Shown: positions 1-12,089 of the stretch, piece by piece
Layout of the letters: every line of letters begins with the position of its first letter
Position numbering within the stretch: position 1 is the first letter of the stretch
DNA from: Echinometra lucunter
Taxonomy: Eukaryota; Echinodermata; Echinoidea; Camarodonta; Echinometridae
DNA length: 64,000 nucleotides
NCBI GenBank assembly: GCA_029962745.1
Contig: CM057158.1
Coordinates: forward strand, 4,062,438-4,126,437
Direction: 5' to 3'
Notes under the pieces: model-generated
The model's input: only the letters and a program-made list of their open reading frames with translations
Databases searched by the model: none
What the model was told of the DNA's origin: nothing
Translations under genes and position numbers: made by a program

Positions 1-491
1 ACACCTCCCTTACTAGAAGACATACAAAGTTCATATGAAACTTGGCTATCTTGTTAGTAGTACTGATAATGCGACATGAATAATATTCACAGAAATAACC
101 TTTTTCTATACTATGCTAAGCCAAATTTATACTTCAGGGACGATGGTATGCCTACAAAATAATAGCAATTAAAAACAGAGAATAAGAGATGCATTACATG
201 CACTATTTCAAAATATACATACTGCATCATGCATATGTACATATTTTGAAAGAGGCAGTAGTAATTTTATACAAATCAGTGATCAGTCCATATTTTATAC
301 TTCAAGCTTTAGTTTTTACCTCTGTAATTAACTTGACTATGTTTAGCAATATGAGGCTAAAGTACTCTCTGAGTAGAATCCTGTAATCTTAGCTTCTTTT
401 TTTTTTTGCACTGTCATTGTTTACAATGACTTCAACACAATTTTCAGATCAATACCATGGACTTCGACTACAAGATGACAGAACTATTTCA
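1..491. other. 3' flank of the PGLS gene, no gene seen
   Basis: This AT-rich stretch lies downstream of the minus-strand PGLS stop codon and should hold its 3' UTR. I saw no canonical AATAAA or ATTAAA (read on the minus strand) close to the stop, and no conserved protein in any frame. The only long open frame, at 189-386, has low-complexity composition and no recognisable motif. Confidence 0.5.
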
Positions 492-3400
492 TCAATAGGA
501 AGCCTTTAGTTCTGCTGCTGCTGGTTGGTCTATAAACCAATGTACTGTTCCATTTGATAGTATGACTCTTGAAGCAGGCAAAGGAGGATCTTCATTACCT
601 TCTAGTACTCTCTGTAATTCATAAGAGAAGAATAAATATGTACATGTATTAGAAAGAAGTGCAGCTCAAAGGGGATAGTGCAAATTTACAATGCTGAATC
701 ATTACATTTTCTCCTTGGTATCAAAATCATTTCCACTTGTACCCAGGCATGTTGGTGATTATCAAAGCACAATAAGCACATGAAATTATCCATGGAGATA
801 TGCAAAACATAGATACTCCCTAGAAAGCTAAGCACAAATATATAAGGTATGGATGATAACAATCATGGATACAATTCTGGAATTAAGTTGCTCACACACA
901 GGATTTTTAAATCCATTGCTGAAAATTACCAGGGTGCCCATGCCCCTTTTTTTATGCACTCCAATCATTTAATTAATCAATCAAAGGAGTATTGGTGATG
1001 GGCAGCAAAAACTTATTAAGAAAAAAACAAAACAAAAAAAGACCACCTAAATAAAATTGTGAATTTCAATTCAATACTTAAAAGTGCAATTGAACTGCAT
1101 CCTTATCATCCTACATCATTATCATCACCGTCATCATTGCTGTCATCATCTATCATTCATCATACAGGAAAACTACTTATCTTCTACTAGTATGGAATAT
1201 CTCTTTTACTACACACCAAATTTCTGGAGGTATACCTCAGAAAAGGTGGGATTTTCTACACTGCTTTACAAAAAGTGCATGCAGCATATTCCTACCTGAA
1301 GCATATTAGCCTTTCCAGCCCCTGCAGATGCATACATGGCACTCCTGGCTGCATTGATAACTGGATAGGTCAGGGTGACACGGCAAGGTGGGGGCTTGGG
1401 GGAATCTGAGATGGGTGCTACAACCAAGGATTTCTCCTGATAAAGAGAGTGAAATAAAATAAAGTCAATAGGAAATACTAAAATTGTGATAAAAGATTAC
1501 CAACACAAACTTGCACATGATGGGGCTGGTAATAATGATATACTGTTTTAAATAGCACAAAATCTCAAAGCAGTTCTGAAATGGATTCAAAATTAATGCT
1601 TTTCTGGATTTAGCATCAGCAGCTGCATTCAGTGTACAGTGAATATCAAATAATAACCCTAACAAGGGTCCATTTATGCTAGGAAGAGAGAATAGTTCTG
1701 TAGATAAGATTCATTGTCTTAAAACATATAAATTGAAAATTGATTCACTGGCTTACAAGACTTAAATGATTATAATGATATCCTGAAATGAGTATGTGAC
1801 AGATTCTGTCATCAGTCATTCGGAGAAAAATATGTCCTACTTGAACAGCCCAGTATACAAAATCCTTTAAGAGTATTTCCAGCTCCCATTACTTTTTGAT
1901 ACAAACCTCGAGAAGCTTGTGTCCTGGAAAGAGTGAACATGTGTGACCATCAGGACCCATGCCCAACACAAGAAGATCAAAGACAGGCCACTGGGACCCT
2001 TCTACTGCAGGAACTTTTTTGACTACCTCTGCATATTCTTTGGCAGCTTCCTCCACAGGCAATTCAGGCTTGATGCCATAGAGCTGACTCTCTGGCAGAC
2101 TGGTCTTCCCAACTAATTTCTCCTGTGTATTGGAATGGATAGGAAGAGATCATTTCTTCACAGTTAATACAGTAAAAATGTGTATTTTTTTTTAAAAAGC
2201 TACTAAAAAAAAACAGATGACTTGGCCTCTATTAGCAGATAGTTTTTCTGTACTTGTAATTATACTGAAAAGTTTCAATGAGAAAAGCCATTCAAAGGAA
2301 ACAAATGTTCAGGTCTTTGCACACAGATATTTCATGTATCATGTCTCTAAAGCAGGAATCAGGAGTGTAAGGGAAAAAGATTGGATAATGGGGGGGGGGG
2401 GTGAAGAAGGAAGGAACAAGGGATTCCAGGGATAATGCCCCTTGTGGATTATAATGGATGCAGAACGGGAGGGTGTTTCACAAAGCTGTAAGATTTAAAT
2501 ACACAACAAATGACTTAACTATAAAGAGCCAAATTGGATTTCCAAAGCTTTTCCTCTTGTTTCAAAAAAGTGCACCCGCGTAGCCAGGGGGGCGGTGCGG
2601 ACGCTCGCCCCCAAAATGCCAACAAAAAAAAAGAGAGAGAAAAAAAGCATGAGCAAGAGAAGAAAAAGGTAAGAGAACGTATGAAGAGCGGGAAAAGACA
2701 AGGAAAAATTCAAAGAAACGTCAGAGCTTCTCCCTCAACCCTCCTCCCTAGGGAGCGCACACTCAGTAAGTGATTCGCACGCTTCGCATGCTCATTAATG
2801 CAAAGTGTGACAGTATTTGCCATAATTTCATCCAAATTGTTGGCAAAAACTAAATGTTAAGTTAAAAATTATTTTTTAATAATAATTATGTTTATCTACA
2901 GTGTTCCTACACAAATATCTTTTTAGCTTAATTGATTAAAAAAGATCTCATATGGCTTTTCATATTCAAGTCATTTGTAGATCTAGAGTCATGCGTAACT
3001 TTGCACAGTTCTGTGAAACACCCCCCCATTCCCCACCCCCCCCCCACCAGTCTATTCGACTGCTAACAAGTGATAATATGACAAGAAGTAACTAAAAGAA
3101 AATTACCAATTCTATTAAAGAGACTAGTCTAGTGAAGTAACTGTTAGAGTAGAGACAGAAAATTCAGTCTAACTTGTTAACGTTAAGTGGAAATGTGCCG
3201 GTACACCCACCCTCGGCCTTACCTCATCCTGCTAATTAACTCTAATGTTAGACCTGCATAGTGCATAGTCTATCCGATGCCATCCCCCAACCCCACCCCT
3301 CCCCAACCCACTAGCCTTGCCCTGACCTTGGCCTCGCCTAAGCCTGGCTTGGAAGTTGGTGCCTTGGCCTTAGCCTTAAAGCCTATAGTATATTAGGCTC

Positions 3401-3723
3401 TGCCCGTGTCTAAATCAAATGTGAGGCTTCTGGTTCAACTAAATTTGATCTTATTAAATTACCTTATAGATTTTATAAGTGCTGTCTGCATGGTCGAAAG
3501 CGACAAGACGTTCATCGCAGAAATAAATATGCCATTTATCCCACTGCAAGTCACTTATTTTAGGCAATCCGTCACCAAGGAACTTGGCCACACTGCCTCC
3601 CGAGACTCCCAGGTAGAAAGCACCTCGAGCTGCGATGGCATTTCGGCTGATCTCGGCTACGAAAGAACAGACCGCTGCAGGAATTTCTTCTGTGGACAAA
3701 ATGTGCACTTTTCTGGATTCCAT
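492..3723 (-). CDS. PGLS: 6-phosphogluconolactonase, 4 exons, complete
   Basis: This enzyme hydrolyses 6-phosphogluconolactone to 6-phosphogluconate, the second step of the oxidative pentose-phosphate pathway, in the cytosol. Coding exons, in minus-strand order, are 3723-3463, 2122-1907, 1436-1296 and 611-492. They join in phase 0 to give 245 aa, against 258 aa in human PGLS. Every junction has a consensus GT donor and AG acceptor. Motifs in order are [12 protein letters not shown], the signature [66 protein letters not shown] and [16 protein letters not shown]; the end is [16 protein letters not shown]. The ATG at 3723 is the start because an in-frame TAG lies three codons upstream; a TTG two codons upstream is not needed. 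All family catalytic motifs are present and no frame break was seen, so the gene should be functional. Introns are 612-1295, 1437-1906 and 2123-3462. Confidence 0.93.
2560..2775 (-). mobile_element. Fragment of a poly-G/C, Ser/Lys-rich repeat family in PGLS intron 1
   Basis: This is an inverted, diverged piece of the repeat found at about 12780-13040 and 17745-17970. Shared features are the 'gcgtagccaggggggc' end, a segment corresponding to 'gttggcattttggagggggtgacc', a long purine tract (here plus strand) and a segment ending in 'gagcttct'. Open frames on both strands (2519-2713 and 2534-2773) are products of the simple purine/pyrimidine composition, not genes. No terminal inverted repeats or target duplication were found here. 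Confidence 0.55.
2776..3462. other. PGLS intron 1, remainder
   Basis: AT-rich intronic DNA with a poly-C cluster at about 3020-3050. At about 3210-3390 there is a degenerate run of CCTTGGCCT/CCCTGACC-like short repeats. No coding or RNA feature was recognised. Confidence 0.5.
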
Positions 3724-4011
3724 TTTCAACTATTGTTATCTTTTTGTCATACCTCACGGAAAAATCAAGAGAAAACTTTAAATGGACACAGTAAATATGC
3801 AAAACAAAGAAAATATGCGAGTATTAAACCGATTGGTTTCACACCCGCAATCTCTTCCTGGTACGAATTGAAGCTAGCTAGCTCGCTGTATATGCTATAT
3901 GTGCATATGCATGTGACCAGCATAGGATGAAGGTAGCCCAGGCTTAGTCTCAAATGCGTTGAATGCCAATTTACATGTACAGACGGCATTCTCGTTGGGT
4001 GCCATATAGAG
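3724..4011. promoter_or_regulatory. Probable 5' region of PGLS
   Basis: This segment lies between the PGLS start codon (minus strand) and the hAT MITE at 4012. It must hold the 5' UTR and proximal promoter if there is no further upstream noncoding exon. I saw no convincing TATA box or initiator, so the call rests on position only. Confidence 0.3.
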
Positions 4012-4822
4012 CAGCGCTTGTCAACCTTTTTAACTCGAGGCCCACTTTGGCTCTGAGGAATTCTTCGAGGCCCACCTTTACAGGAGACACGGAATGGCTT
4101 TTTTAGGGGGAGACTGACATCCAAACAGGCGGAGTCCGGGGGGGGGGGGAATATGGAGCCCCTGGCAGGGCGGAGCCCCCTGAAGCCAATGGGGTTTTAT
4201 AGTTTTGCAAGCCTGTAAAATGAGCAATTTTTTTTAGATATAAAGTTGGTTTTTTGTTTTTTGAATGGGTGGGGGGGGGGGAACTGGCTGGCTACATTGT
4301 AATTGGCTCACTGTTTTGCTCAATAACTTATTTTAAAGGTCAAATTTACAGAATCTTTTTGAGAAGATAAAAGGCCGTGATTTAACATGACAAAACAAAA
4401 TAGAGAACGAATCTTGTAATTATGTGAACGATAACATTTCATACCCCACATTTCGTATAGTATCTCTTGCGAAACATTTGAACGCATTAACATTTTTTGT
4501 ATATATAGTGCAAAATCCATTATATAATTCAGCAGACATTTATAAAATCAATAAATGTGCTGGGCAGCAGACTCACTGAGAGCTTTAGTGGCCAATCAAA
4601 TGGTTCACTGCTTTCTAACATCATGAACATTGCATCACTGATAAGATATTGTGAATTTTTATTTTATGAATTTGATTTGATTTGCAACTGAATTCAAGCT
4701 GTGTCATGTAACATTTCTGACATTAGACACATTCTTAATTTCATTTTATTTTGAAAATATTTTTTGGCCATCCTCGCGGCCCACCTGACAAAGCTTCGCG
4801 GCCCACCGCTTGAAAAGCGCTG
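4012..4822. mobile_element. Non-autonomous hAT element, 811 bp, with 8-bp TSD
   Basis: The termini are imperfect inverted repeats: CAGCGCTTGTCAACC at the left and, read on the opposite strand, CAGCGCTTTTCAAGCGG at the right. This matches the hAT consensus style CAGNGNTTCTCAA. The element is flanked by an exact 8-bp duplication, ATATAGAG, at 4004-4011 and 4823-4830, diagnostic of hAT-type insertion. The interior has two poly-G runs (about 4140 and 4270) and no transposase reading frame, so it depends on a transposase supplied elsewhere. The exact duplication suggests a fairly young insertion, just upstream of PGLS. Confidence 0.85.
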
Positions 4823-4994
4823 ATATAGAGAACATGTACTAATTAGGTTAATTACAAGTAGTATAACTACAGGTATATATCTCTGTGTTGTGTGCAAAGT
4901 GTGCAGTGTGTTGTTGTTCTTGTTGTTGTTTGTTGTAATTAATTAGGCAAGTCAGTCATGACTATTCTAAAGTCAATATTCATTTACTGGACAG

Positions 4995-5424
4995 CACCAG
5001 CGTAAATCCGTTTTGAGGGGGACCGGGGGGTCGACTTTTTTGCCGAAATTTCTTGTGTGAAATTTATTTTAAAAAAAACCCCCTCAAACTTAAGTATGTA
5101 TTCTACACACACCCTTACTCACCCAAGCAGACCCCCCCCCCCCCCACACACACATATAATTCTTTCATTTTGCGAGCGGGCGAAGCGAGCGAGCCAAAAA
5201 TAACCACCTTTTTGGTATTTAAAAGCATTTCAAATGAAAATTCCACTATAAAAATTATGACCGTCGTATATGACATTTTTATGAAAAATTTCACCAACTG
5301 ATTAATTACAATATCATTTTTTCTTAAAATGAGGGGGGATATTTGTACACGCATTCCCCCCCCCCCCCCGAAAAAGTGGGGATATCATGATCCCCCCATC
5401 CCCTCACCCTGATTTACGCCAATG
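4995..5424. mobile_element. MITE, CAYYRGCGTAAATC family, 430 bp, 8-bp TSD
   Basis: The termini are CACCAGCGTAAATC and, inverted, CATTGGCGTAAATC. The flanking duplication CTGGACAG occurs exactly at 4987-4994 and 5425-5432. The interior has a GAGCGGGCGAAGCGAGCGAG stretch, poly-C/poly-G runs near each end, and no credible coding frame. A second complete copy lies at 48451-49004, and related sequence sits inside the element at 21416-22050. The 8-bp duplication points to the hAT superfamily, although the CA-CGTAAATC terminus is not a standard hAT end. Confidence 0.82.
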
Positions 5425-5432
5425 CTGGACAG

Positions 5433-6894
5433 TGGATACCGAGATGAAAATAAGTTTTTGTATACTTCCAAGGTATGATTCCAATGTATGACTATTGTTG
5501 TCGAATACTTTCTTTACTTGATTTTCATTACTTGATTTATACACAGAATAAGTATTTGTAGATTCTTATTTTATTTTATTTCATTTTATATATATATATT
5601 TTTTTTTTAATCAAATAAAAGAGATAATGATACCATGCCAGATTGCCCTTAAATGCGCTATCCTAAGCCTGATCGTGGTGCCTTACGACGGCTTCTCGGG
5701 GGAAAAAAGAAAAAAAGGAAAGAAAGAAAGAAAAAAATCCCTATGTCTCTCAAGCATGGAGAAGAGGCGCTCTTTCTGATATGTCAATTCATCTCATTAC
5801 GAAGGCAGTTGCCAAATTTAGTACAATAATTACATCTGTTAAAGTGAATACTGACATTAATGGGCCAAAGGAATTAGTAACATAATTAGTGATGGTAATG
5901 CACATTAGTAGTGTGATAGTATGCTCCGTAACTCTATGGTGGGGGGGGGGGGCTAGAGGCTAGGGCACATTGAACTGATGGTAGATGGTAAATAGGACAG
6001 AGCCAGAAAACAGGAAAAATCCAAACAATGGTCTTACAACCCCTCCTGAGGCGCCACTAAAGGAAATCACAGGTCATTCGGTGTGACTCGCGTTGGTTCA
6101 TCAATGAGTTGACTTAAACCATTAAAAGAAGTAGTACATGTACATTGTGTATGTGCTTTGTGAACCCTGGTTCATGTGTTACGTTGCATTCGTACAGATT
6201 ATTTTGTAGTAACATGATTTATTTCTACCACCTTTTTTTTTTCATAATGTTAACCTTTTTTTTAAATCTTGTATATCTTGTAATTGTATTTTATTTTATT
6301 TCATTTTATTTTATTATTTTTTGGGATCAAATAAAAGAGATAATGATAGTTTGATACCATGCCAGATTGCCCTTTTTATGTGCACTATCCTGACAATATT
6401 AGGCCTAAGCCTGATCGTGGTGCCTTACGACGGCTTCTCGGGGGGGGGGGGGGGGGGAAGAAAAAAAATCCCTATGTCTCTCAAGCATTGAGAAGGGGCG
6501 CTCTTTCTGATATCTCAATTTATCTCGAGGTTACGAAGGCAGTTGCCAATCTGTTGAAGTGAATACTGACATTAATGGGCCAAAAGAATTAGTAGCATTA
6601 TTAGTAATGGTACTATCACACATTAGTAGCATGATATATTCTCCGTAACACTTTGGTGAACGTTTGGACGAGGGGGGGGGCTAGGCAGGGGCGTCCTTTT
6701 TCAGGGGGGGGGGGGTGCAGAGGCCACTGATTACCGACAAACATTGTCACCGATTACCGACGACCAATGTCTATTACTTAAACCGTATAAAGCCCATGGG
6801 GCACTTTCAGTTGTGTGGCACTGCCTCTATAACATTTTTCTTCTTCTCTCCTACACATTTTCATTCAATTTCAACCAGATTTGGTGATTTTTTT
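5433..6894. repeat. Two direct copies of an old dispersed repeat plus linking repeat DNA
   Basis: Two direct copies start with 'gagataatgat..accatgccagattgcc' at about 5621 and 6338. Both continue through 'gatcgtggtgccttacgacggc', a poly-G/A tract and 'ccctatgtctctcaagca', and end in 'cattaatgggccaaa..gaattagta'. Between them, about 5950-6290 carries a second repeat that recurs in three split pieces at 19885-19988, 27606-27688 and 28713-28860. This intact copy is what lets the later insertions be dated. The part after 6665 has two poly-G runs and no identifiable termini. No genes were seen. Confidence 0.6.
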
Positions 6895-7395
6895 TTTTTT
6901 TATAAGGGAGCGAGGCGAGCAAGGAAATGATGCTCCTTTTCATTTTAGAAGTGATGATTCTTCATCAAAATACGAGATGGGCCTATACGATATTTAGATC
7001 ATAAATTTGGTCACTTCGCCTGCAGAATTCATTCGCTTTCCCCAAACATTCTGTGTCTAAATATTATACGAGCGAGACGACTTTGATAAATCTGACGTAT
7101 TTGCTCATTAGCCAATGTGGAGAACCTCATAGACAGAATTCCCGAATTCTTTTAGGTAATCCCCAGGCATTGGCTGGTGCTAAATCTTTATACAATGTAC
7201 TGTGATTTTGTTATCTTTGTGTTCTTTATGTACTTGTCTCTGTCATATCTCACCTGGAAATGAAATAAATAAATAAATAAATAAATTAGCATACGGACTT
7301 GCGGACTGACTGTATTTCGTCATCAAAATACATTTTGAACAATAAGATATCTAAATCATAGCCTATTCGGTCACCTCGCTTGCAAGCGAGGAAAA
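6895..7395. repeat. Satellite units (GAGCGMAGCGAGCG type), interrupted
   Basis: Units contain a 'ttttataagggagcgaggcgagc' or 'tatacgagcgag' start, then 'ttcrtcaaaatac', 'atctaaatcatat', 'cggtcacctcgcttgc' and 'attcgctttcc'. One unit spans about 6900-7090 and a partial one about 7300-7395. They match the longer array at 10846-11660 and a single unit at 19141-19290. The gap is filled by the LINE tail at about 7130-7297 and, on the right, by the minus-strand LINE. Confidence 0.65.
7130..7297 (+). mobile_element. 3' end of a plus-strand LINE with (AAAT)n tail
   Basis: The segment ends in 'tctgtcatatctcacctggaaatg' followed by an AAATAAATAAAT run at about 7263-7287. This is the typical 3' end of CR1/L2-like non-LTR elements, which finish in a short microsatellite instead of a poly-A tail. 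The weak translation ahead of it (SLYNVL then stop codons) fits the end of a decayed reverse transcriptase ORF. It is short and 5'-truncated. Confidence 0.45.
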
Positions 7396-10300
7396 ATATA
7401 TTTATCTATTTATTCTGTTTTCTTTACACAGGGTAGTCTCTTAAATTTTCAGTACATAAAAACTGCTTTGCAAGAGAGACCTGTATGACATATACAATTA
7501 AAAATATAATTTAAAACAATGAACGAATGGTAGAATATGAACATAGTCATACAGGTTAAATATGGATTAAAAGTCAAAGCTAAGATATTTACAATGTTTC
7601 TCAATAATGTTCCACAAGTTTGAACACATGGGGAGACAACATCACTATGCCCTGATAGGAAAAGGTTGACCTCATGTATTCTGTGCGAGGCACTGGAACG
7701 CACAAAGGGCTGTTTGCAGCATATCTTGTAGAATAGTAAATTGGTCTGTAAGAGATAAGTCTTTTCAAATAATTTGGAGCAAGGTTATTGATTATCTTAA
7801 ACATCATTAAGCAATAGTCAAACTTGATTCGTTGCTGCACAGATTGCCAGTTGAGTGAACGTAACAAAACAGTGGTTGGTGTGTATCTATCGACATTCAA
7901 AATCATTCTAGCGTATCTGTTCGGGGCTCTTTGTAATCTGGTAATGTTATGTTTCGTCGTACTACCCCAAACAATGCTGCAATTAATCGAGGTGAGGGAC
8001 AAACAGAGTGGTATAAATCAATTAAAGTTTTCTGGGTTAAATAAGACTTAACTCTACGTATACATACGGTGACACGAGGCAGTTTACTTAAAGTGTATTA
8101 ATATGCTTTGCCCATTTCATACGTGAATCGAGAGTAACACCAAGATATTCAATTTTGTCGACTGTTTCTAAAGTTAAATTGTCACATGAGATATTGATTT
8201 TACAATTTTTCATCTTTTTAACAGGACCAAATATCATTACTTTAGTTTTGTCAACATTAATATCATTTCATTTCTATTCATCCAATTACTAATCATATTG
8301 AACTGAGATTGCAATGAATTTTCTAAATCTTGCTGAGTTTTTGCTTTACAAAAAATAATGGTATCATCAGCATATAATGACACTTCAGTTAGTGGCATAA
8401 AATTCAATTCACAAATATCATTAATATATATGCTAAAAATCAATGGACCAAGGGTGAATCCTTGAGGAATTCCTGTTTTAACCATAAAAGAATCACTTAG
8501 AATATTGTTGATTGAAACACATTGTGTCCTTTCTGTTAACATGATTTGAACCATTTATATTCAGTACCCTTTATACCATACAATAACCTTTTTAAAGCAA
8601 TTTATCATGAGGTATAACATCGAAAGCTTTTCGAAGATCTAGAAAAACACCACCTGTTAAGTATCCAGAGCTCATGTTTTGCAGAATATATTCAGAGATA
8701 TCAAGAAGGCAAGAATTAGTGGAATGAAACGGTCGAAAACCCGACTGACTCAGTAAGCAATGAATGGTTATTGAAATATTCGTACAACTGTTTGTGTATC
8801 TAAAATCTTACTTACTATGGACAAATAGATATAGGTCTGTAATTCATTGGTTGTGTTTTGTCACCACATTTATGTATTGGAATTATTTAAGCTGATTTAA
8901 ACTCGTTCGGTACACAACCGGTTCTAAGTGAACAATTAAATATGAGAGTCAATGGCCTAGCAACAATATCTGCGGCCACTTTCACTAACCTCGGGTGCAA
9001 GTCATCTAGACCATATGCTTTACATGTGTCAATACCTTTCAGTTCCTTTAAATCAAATTCTTCACTGATGTCAGAAAAGGAAAAAATGTTGTCAGTAATA
9101 GCTATATTTTGCAAGCAGAGATCATCTACATCATGTACATCTACCATGTCTACATCACACCTTTGTTTGCTGGAATTTTTTATTCTGTTTGATACAGTAG
9201 TAAATATATGATTAAAAACATTACCAATTTCGTTACTGTTCTCTGTGATTTTAACTTCGTATTCTAAACTGTATTTATTTTCAGTTGTAGTTTTTGGTAA
9301 AAGATCTTTTATTGTCATTATTTCAAGTCATTATTAGTGAAATTTTTTAATTTATTACAGTAGTATTCGCGGTTTAATTTTTGATTCATATTATTCACTC
9401 TGTTGCGAATGCGCTTGTATTCCAACCAGAAATGGTTCATTTGCTCTATATCTTTTACGGATTTAAAATAATCAAATTTTGATTTATGATAATCTCTATC
9501 TCTTGAGAGTATTAAATATTCAGTTGTTATCCACAGGGCAGGATTACTCTTTTTTCATATACTTACATAGGGCGCGTGTTTGTTACACAGTTCAATGAAC
9601 TTTGTTTTGAAATCCAACCACATCACATTAACGCTTTCTTTATTTGAAAAAATTAAGTCCCAGTTTACTGAAAATAAATCATCTAAAAAAAATTCCGAAT
9701 AAAAATTCCGGAAAGATCTCATTATTGAAACTTTTAGACAAGACTTAACTTTCTATTCTCTAAGAATTACAAAAATCAAAGAGTGGTCACTAATACCTAT
9801 AGACTGAACACCACACGGTAATTACCCTAGAGTTTTAGATACAAAGAAAAGATCGATCAGTGTTTCACTATGTGGAGTAATACGAGTTGATTTTGAGATA
9901 ACCTGATTCACTTGGAGAGAATCACACATGTGTTTTACTTTCTGTGAGAGAATATTGTCTGTTAACATATTACAATTCATATCTCCTGTGATTAACACAT
10001 TGTTTGTAAATGAACAGACATTTTCAAAGTTATATTCAAAAGCTTCAAACTTATCTGACGTGGCCTTTGGAGGTCGATACACAATACCAAGCAGATACGG
10101 TTTGTGGTTTTTTTATTTGGATTTCTATCCACATCCAACGAATTTTCTTCAAGGTCGTGTCTTCTTTTATTAAAAACAAAATGTTCGTTTTAATATAACA
10201 ACCAACACCACCTCCACCTTCATTAGCTCTATCTTTTCTCTCTAAATTATATCCATTTATTTATAAACAACCTGTTGTTGTCTAACCAAGTTTCAGACAT

Positions 10301-10845
10301 TGCAAAAATATCGTATGGATTAGAATCTAAAAACAGTTGTATAATCATCTACGGACGTTTAGATGTGCTATTTTAATTCCCTTCTCCCGAGGGTAGATAG
10401 GCGTATATAAATCCAGATTTCCAGAGGAAATTTCTTCATTAATGATAGGTAGGCCTATATGCTTTTGAGGTGAATTTTCTATATAGAATGGAAGTTCATC
10501 TATTTAACATTTGCATATCCAGTCCTCTGTCGATAAGAATATATCATCTGTAACATTTCCACAGTTTACATGAGACCATTTGGAACATTTTACGCATAGG
10601 ATAGCTTTCTGATTTTTCCGTACAGGTTTACTGCAGTAAATACATGGGTAAGTAACAGTCATAAACCGCACATATAGCATGGACGATTAAACAAAGTTTA
10701 TGAGTCTAATTTGTCGATTTGATTTTCCGAAGTAATAGTTATCCATTTCAGCGTGGATTTCACCAGGAGTTTGACTCTGCCGTCTGTTGTATACACCTTT
10801 GCTACTAGCTGGGATTTGTTGGCGTCATACTCTTTATCATTCTAT
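7396..10845 (-). mobile_element. Degenerate non-LTR retrotransposon with PHD, endonuclease and reverse transcriptase
   Basis: Read on the minus strand from 10680 downward, three typical LINE parts occur in order. First is a PHD-like zinc finger (10680-10504). Next is an APE-type endonuclease piece (10082-9822) with YRPP and the catalytic-region motif ITGDMN. Reverse transcriptase follows: its N-terminal part ends DDLHPRLVKVAADIV (9318-8887), the palm motifs GIPQGFTLGPLIFSIYIND and LYADDT lie at 8554-8237, and the thumb/C-terminal region with LNWQSVQQRIKFDYCLMMFK lies at 8002-7601. Stops and frameshifts separate the parts, so it is not active. The layout fits a CR1/L2-like clade, which I could not fix further. 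Both ends abut GAGCG satellite units, so the element inserted into a satellite array. Confidence 0.85.
10504..10680 (-). pseudogene. PHD-finger-like domain at the 5' end of the LINE
   Basis: The 58-codon frame from the ATG at 10680 to the TAA at 10504 has the zinc-ligand spacing of a PHD finger. Cys13-x2-Cys16 and Cys29-x2-Cys32 are followed by His37-x2-Cys40, a Trp at 54, and a final CKC. The last pair is one residue closer than the usual Cys-x2-Cys. A stop follows directly, so the domain is separated from the endonuclease by a break. PHD fingers at this position are known in several invertebrate CR1/L2-like LINEs. Confidence 0.6.
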
Positions 10846-11660
10846 ATACTCTTTACATGCATAGTAAAAGCGCAGCGAGCGAAGAAAAGTATGCACTTTT
10901 ATTCATGTCATTTCGTCAAAATACACTTAGGCAAGTATTAGATTATCTAAATCATGTATTCGGTCACCTTGCTTGCCGAATGCATTCGCTTTCAAAAACT
11001 ATCCTGTATCTGAATATTATACGAGCGATCGAGGAAAAATGCATATTACTTCTTTTCAAGGTTGAGGTGATTATTCTTCATCAAAATACATGATGGGCTG
11101 AAAGGTATCTAAATTATATATTAGGTCACTTCGCTTGCCCAATTCTTCTGTAATCCAAAACGATCTCGTATTTGAAAATTATACGAGTGAGCGATGCGAC
11201 GTTAATATATACTCCTTTTCATGGTTGAGGTGATCATTCATTCTTCATCCCAATACACGATGGGCCGAAAGGTATCTAAATTATATTCCAAAGCGATCCC
11301 ATTTTTTAATATTATACGAGCGAGCGCAGCGAGCGAGGAAAAATATACACTCTTTTTTCATGCTATTTCGTCAAAATACACTTAGGCCAGTAAGATATCT
11401 AAATCATATATTCAATAACCTCGCTTGCCGAATTCTTTTGCTTTTCCTAAACGATCCCGTATGTGAATAATATACGAGCGAGCGCAGCAAGCGGGAAAAT
11501 GTATACATCCCTTTCCATAGAATGAGTGTTATTTTGCCATCAAAATACATTTTAACATCGGATATCCAAATTATGTATTCGATTGTCTATTTGCCAAAAA
11601 GGCGAAACCATCCATCATCTAAACGAGCGAGCGCAGCGAGCGAGGCAAATTATACACTCT
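10846..11660. repeat. Satellite array, about 5 diverged units of roughly 160-180 bp
   Basis: Each unit has the core 'gagcgcagcgagcgag', then 'ttcgtcaaaatacac', 'gatatctaaatcatat', 'ggtcacctcgcttgccgaattc', 'ctttcc..aacgatcccgtat' and 'gaatattatacgagcgag'. Cores appear near 10870, 11030, 11190, 11325, 11480 and 11630. Units differ by substitutions and small deletions, so the array is old. It continues the array at 6895-7395 across the LINE insertion. Confidence 0.7.
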
Positions 11661-12089
11661 TCTTAAAGGTGGAATTCAAAGAAAATCACGGAATAGGGTT
11701 AATTATGTAAGGATGGAAACGGGGAAGTATGTAGGAGACAGTGGTGTTCATTATTGCTCCTGTAAATTCCAAAAATTTATCTAAAAACACATTTTACAAA
11801 AATGTCCCTCTGATTCTCAGAACCCGGAAGTGGCTGCGAGCGAAACGGGTCCCCAATGATGACGTAGGCACATGGACGATCTGCGGCGAGCTAGCGCTTG
11901 CACGTAATAAAACATTGTGCATTGAGATGATCGCATGCAATATTGATGGATTTTAGATACTGTTATTAAGAGAGGAGGCAAAACTGCAGTGGCTTAATAT
12001 TTACATTACCTCACTGACGAGTCGATTTTCTTTTCTTTTTTGGTCAAAGCAGAATTTAAATTTACTTTACTGTCAATTTCCTACTGTAG
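11661..12089. other. Unassigned sequence upstream of a short spliced gene
   Basis: The stretch is less repetitive and richer in CpG around 11820-11910 than its surroundings. That might mark a first exon or promoter for the exons at 12090-12391. No protein family was recognised. The open frame at 11741-11956 has no motif and no splice support. Confidence 0.3.
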
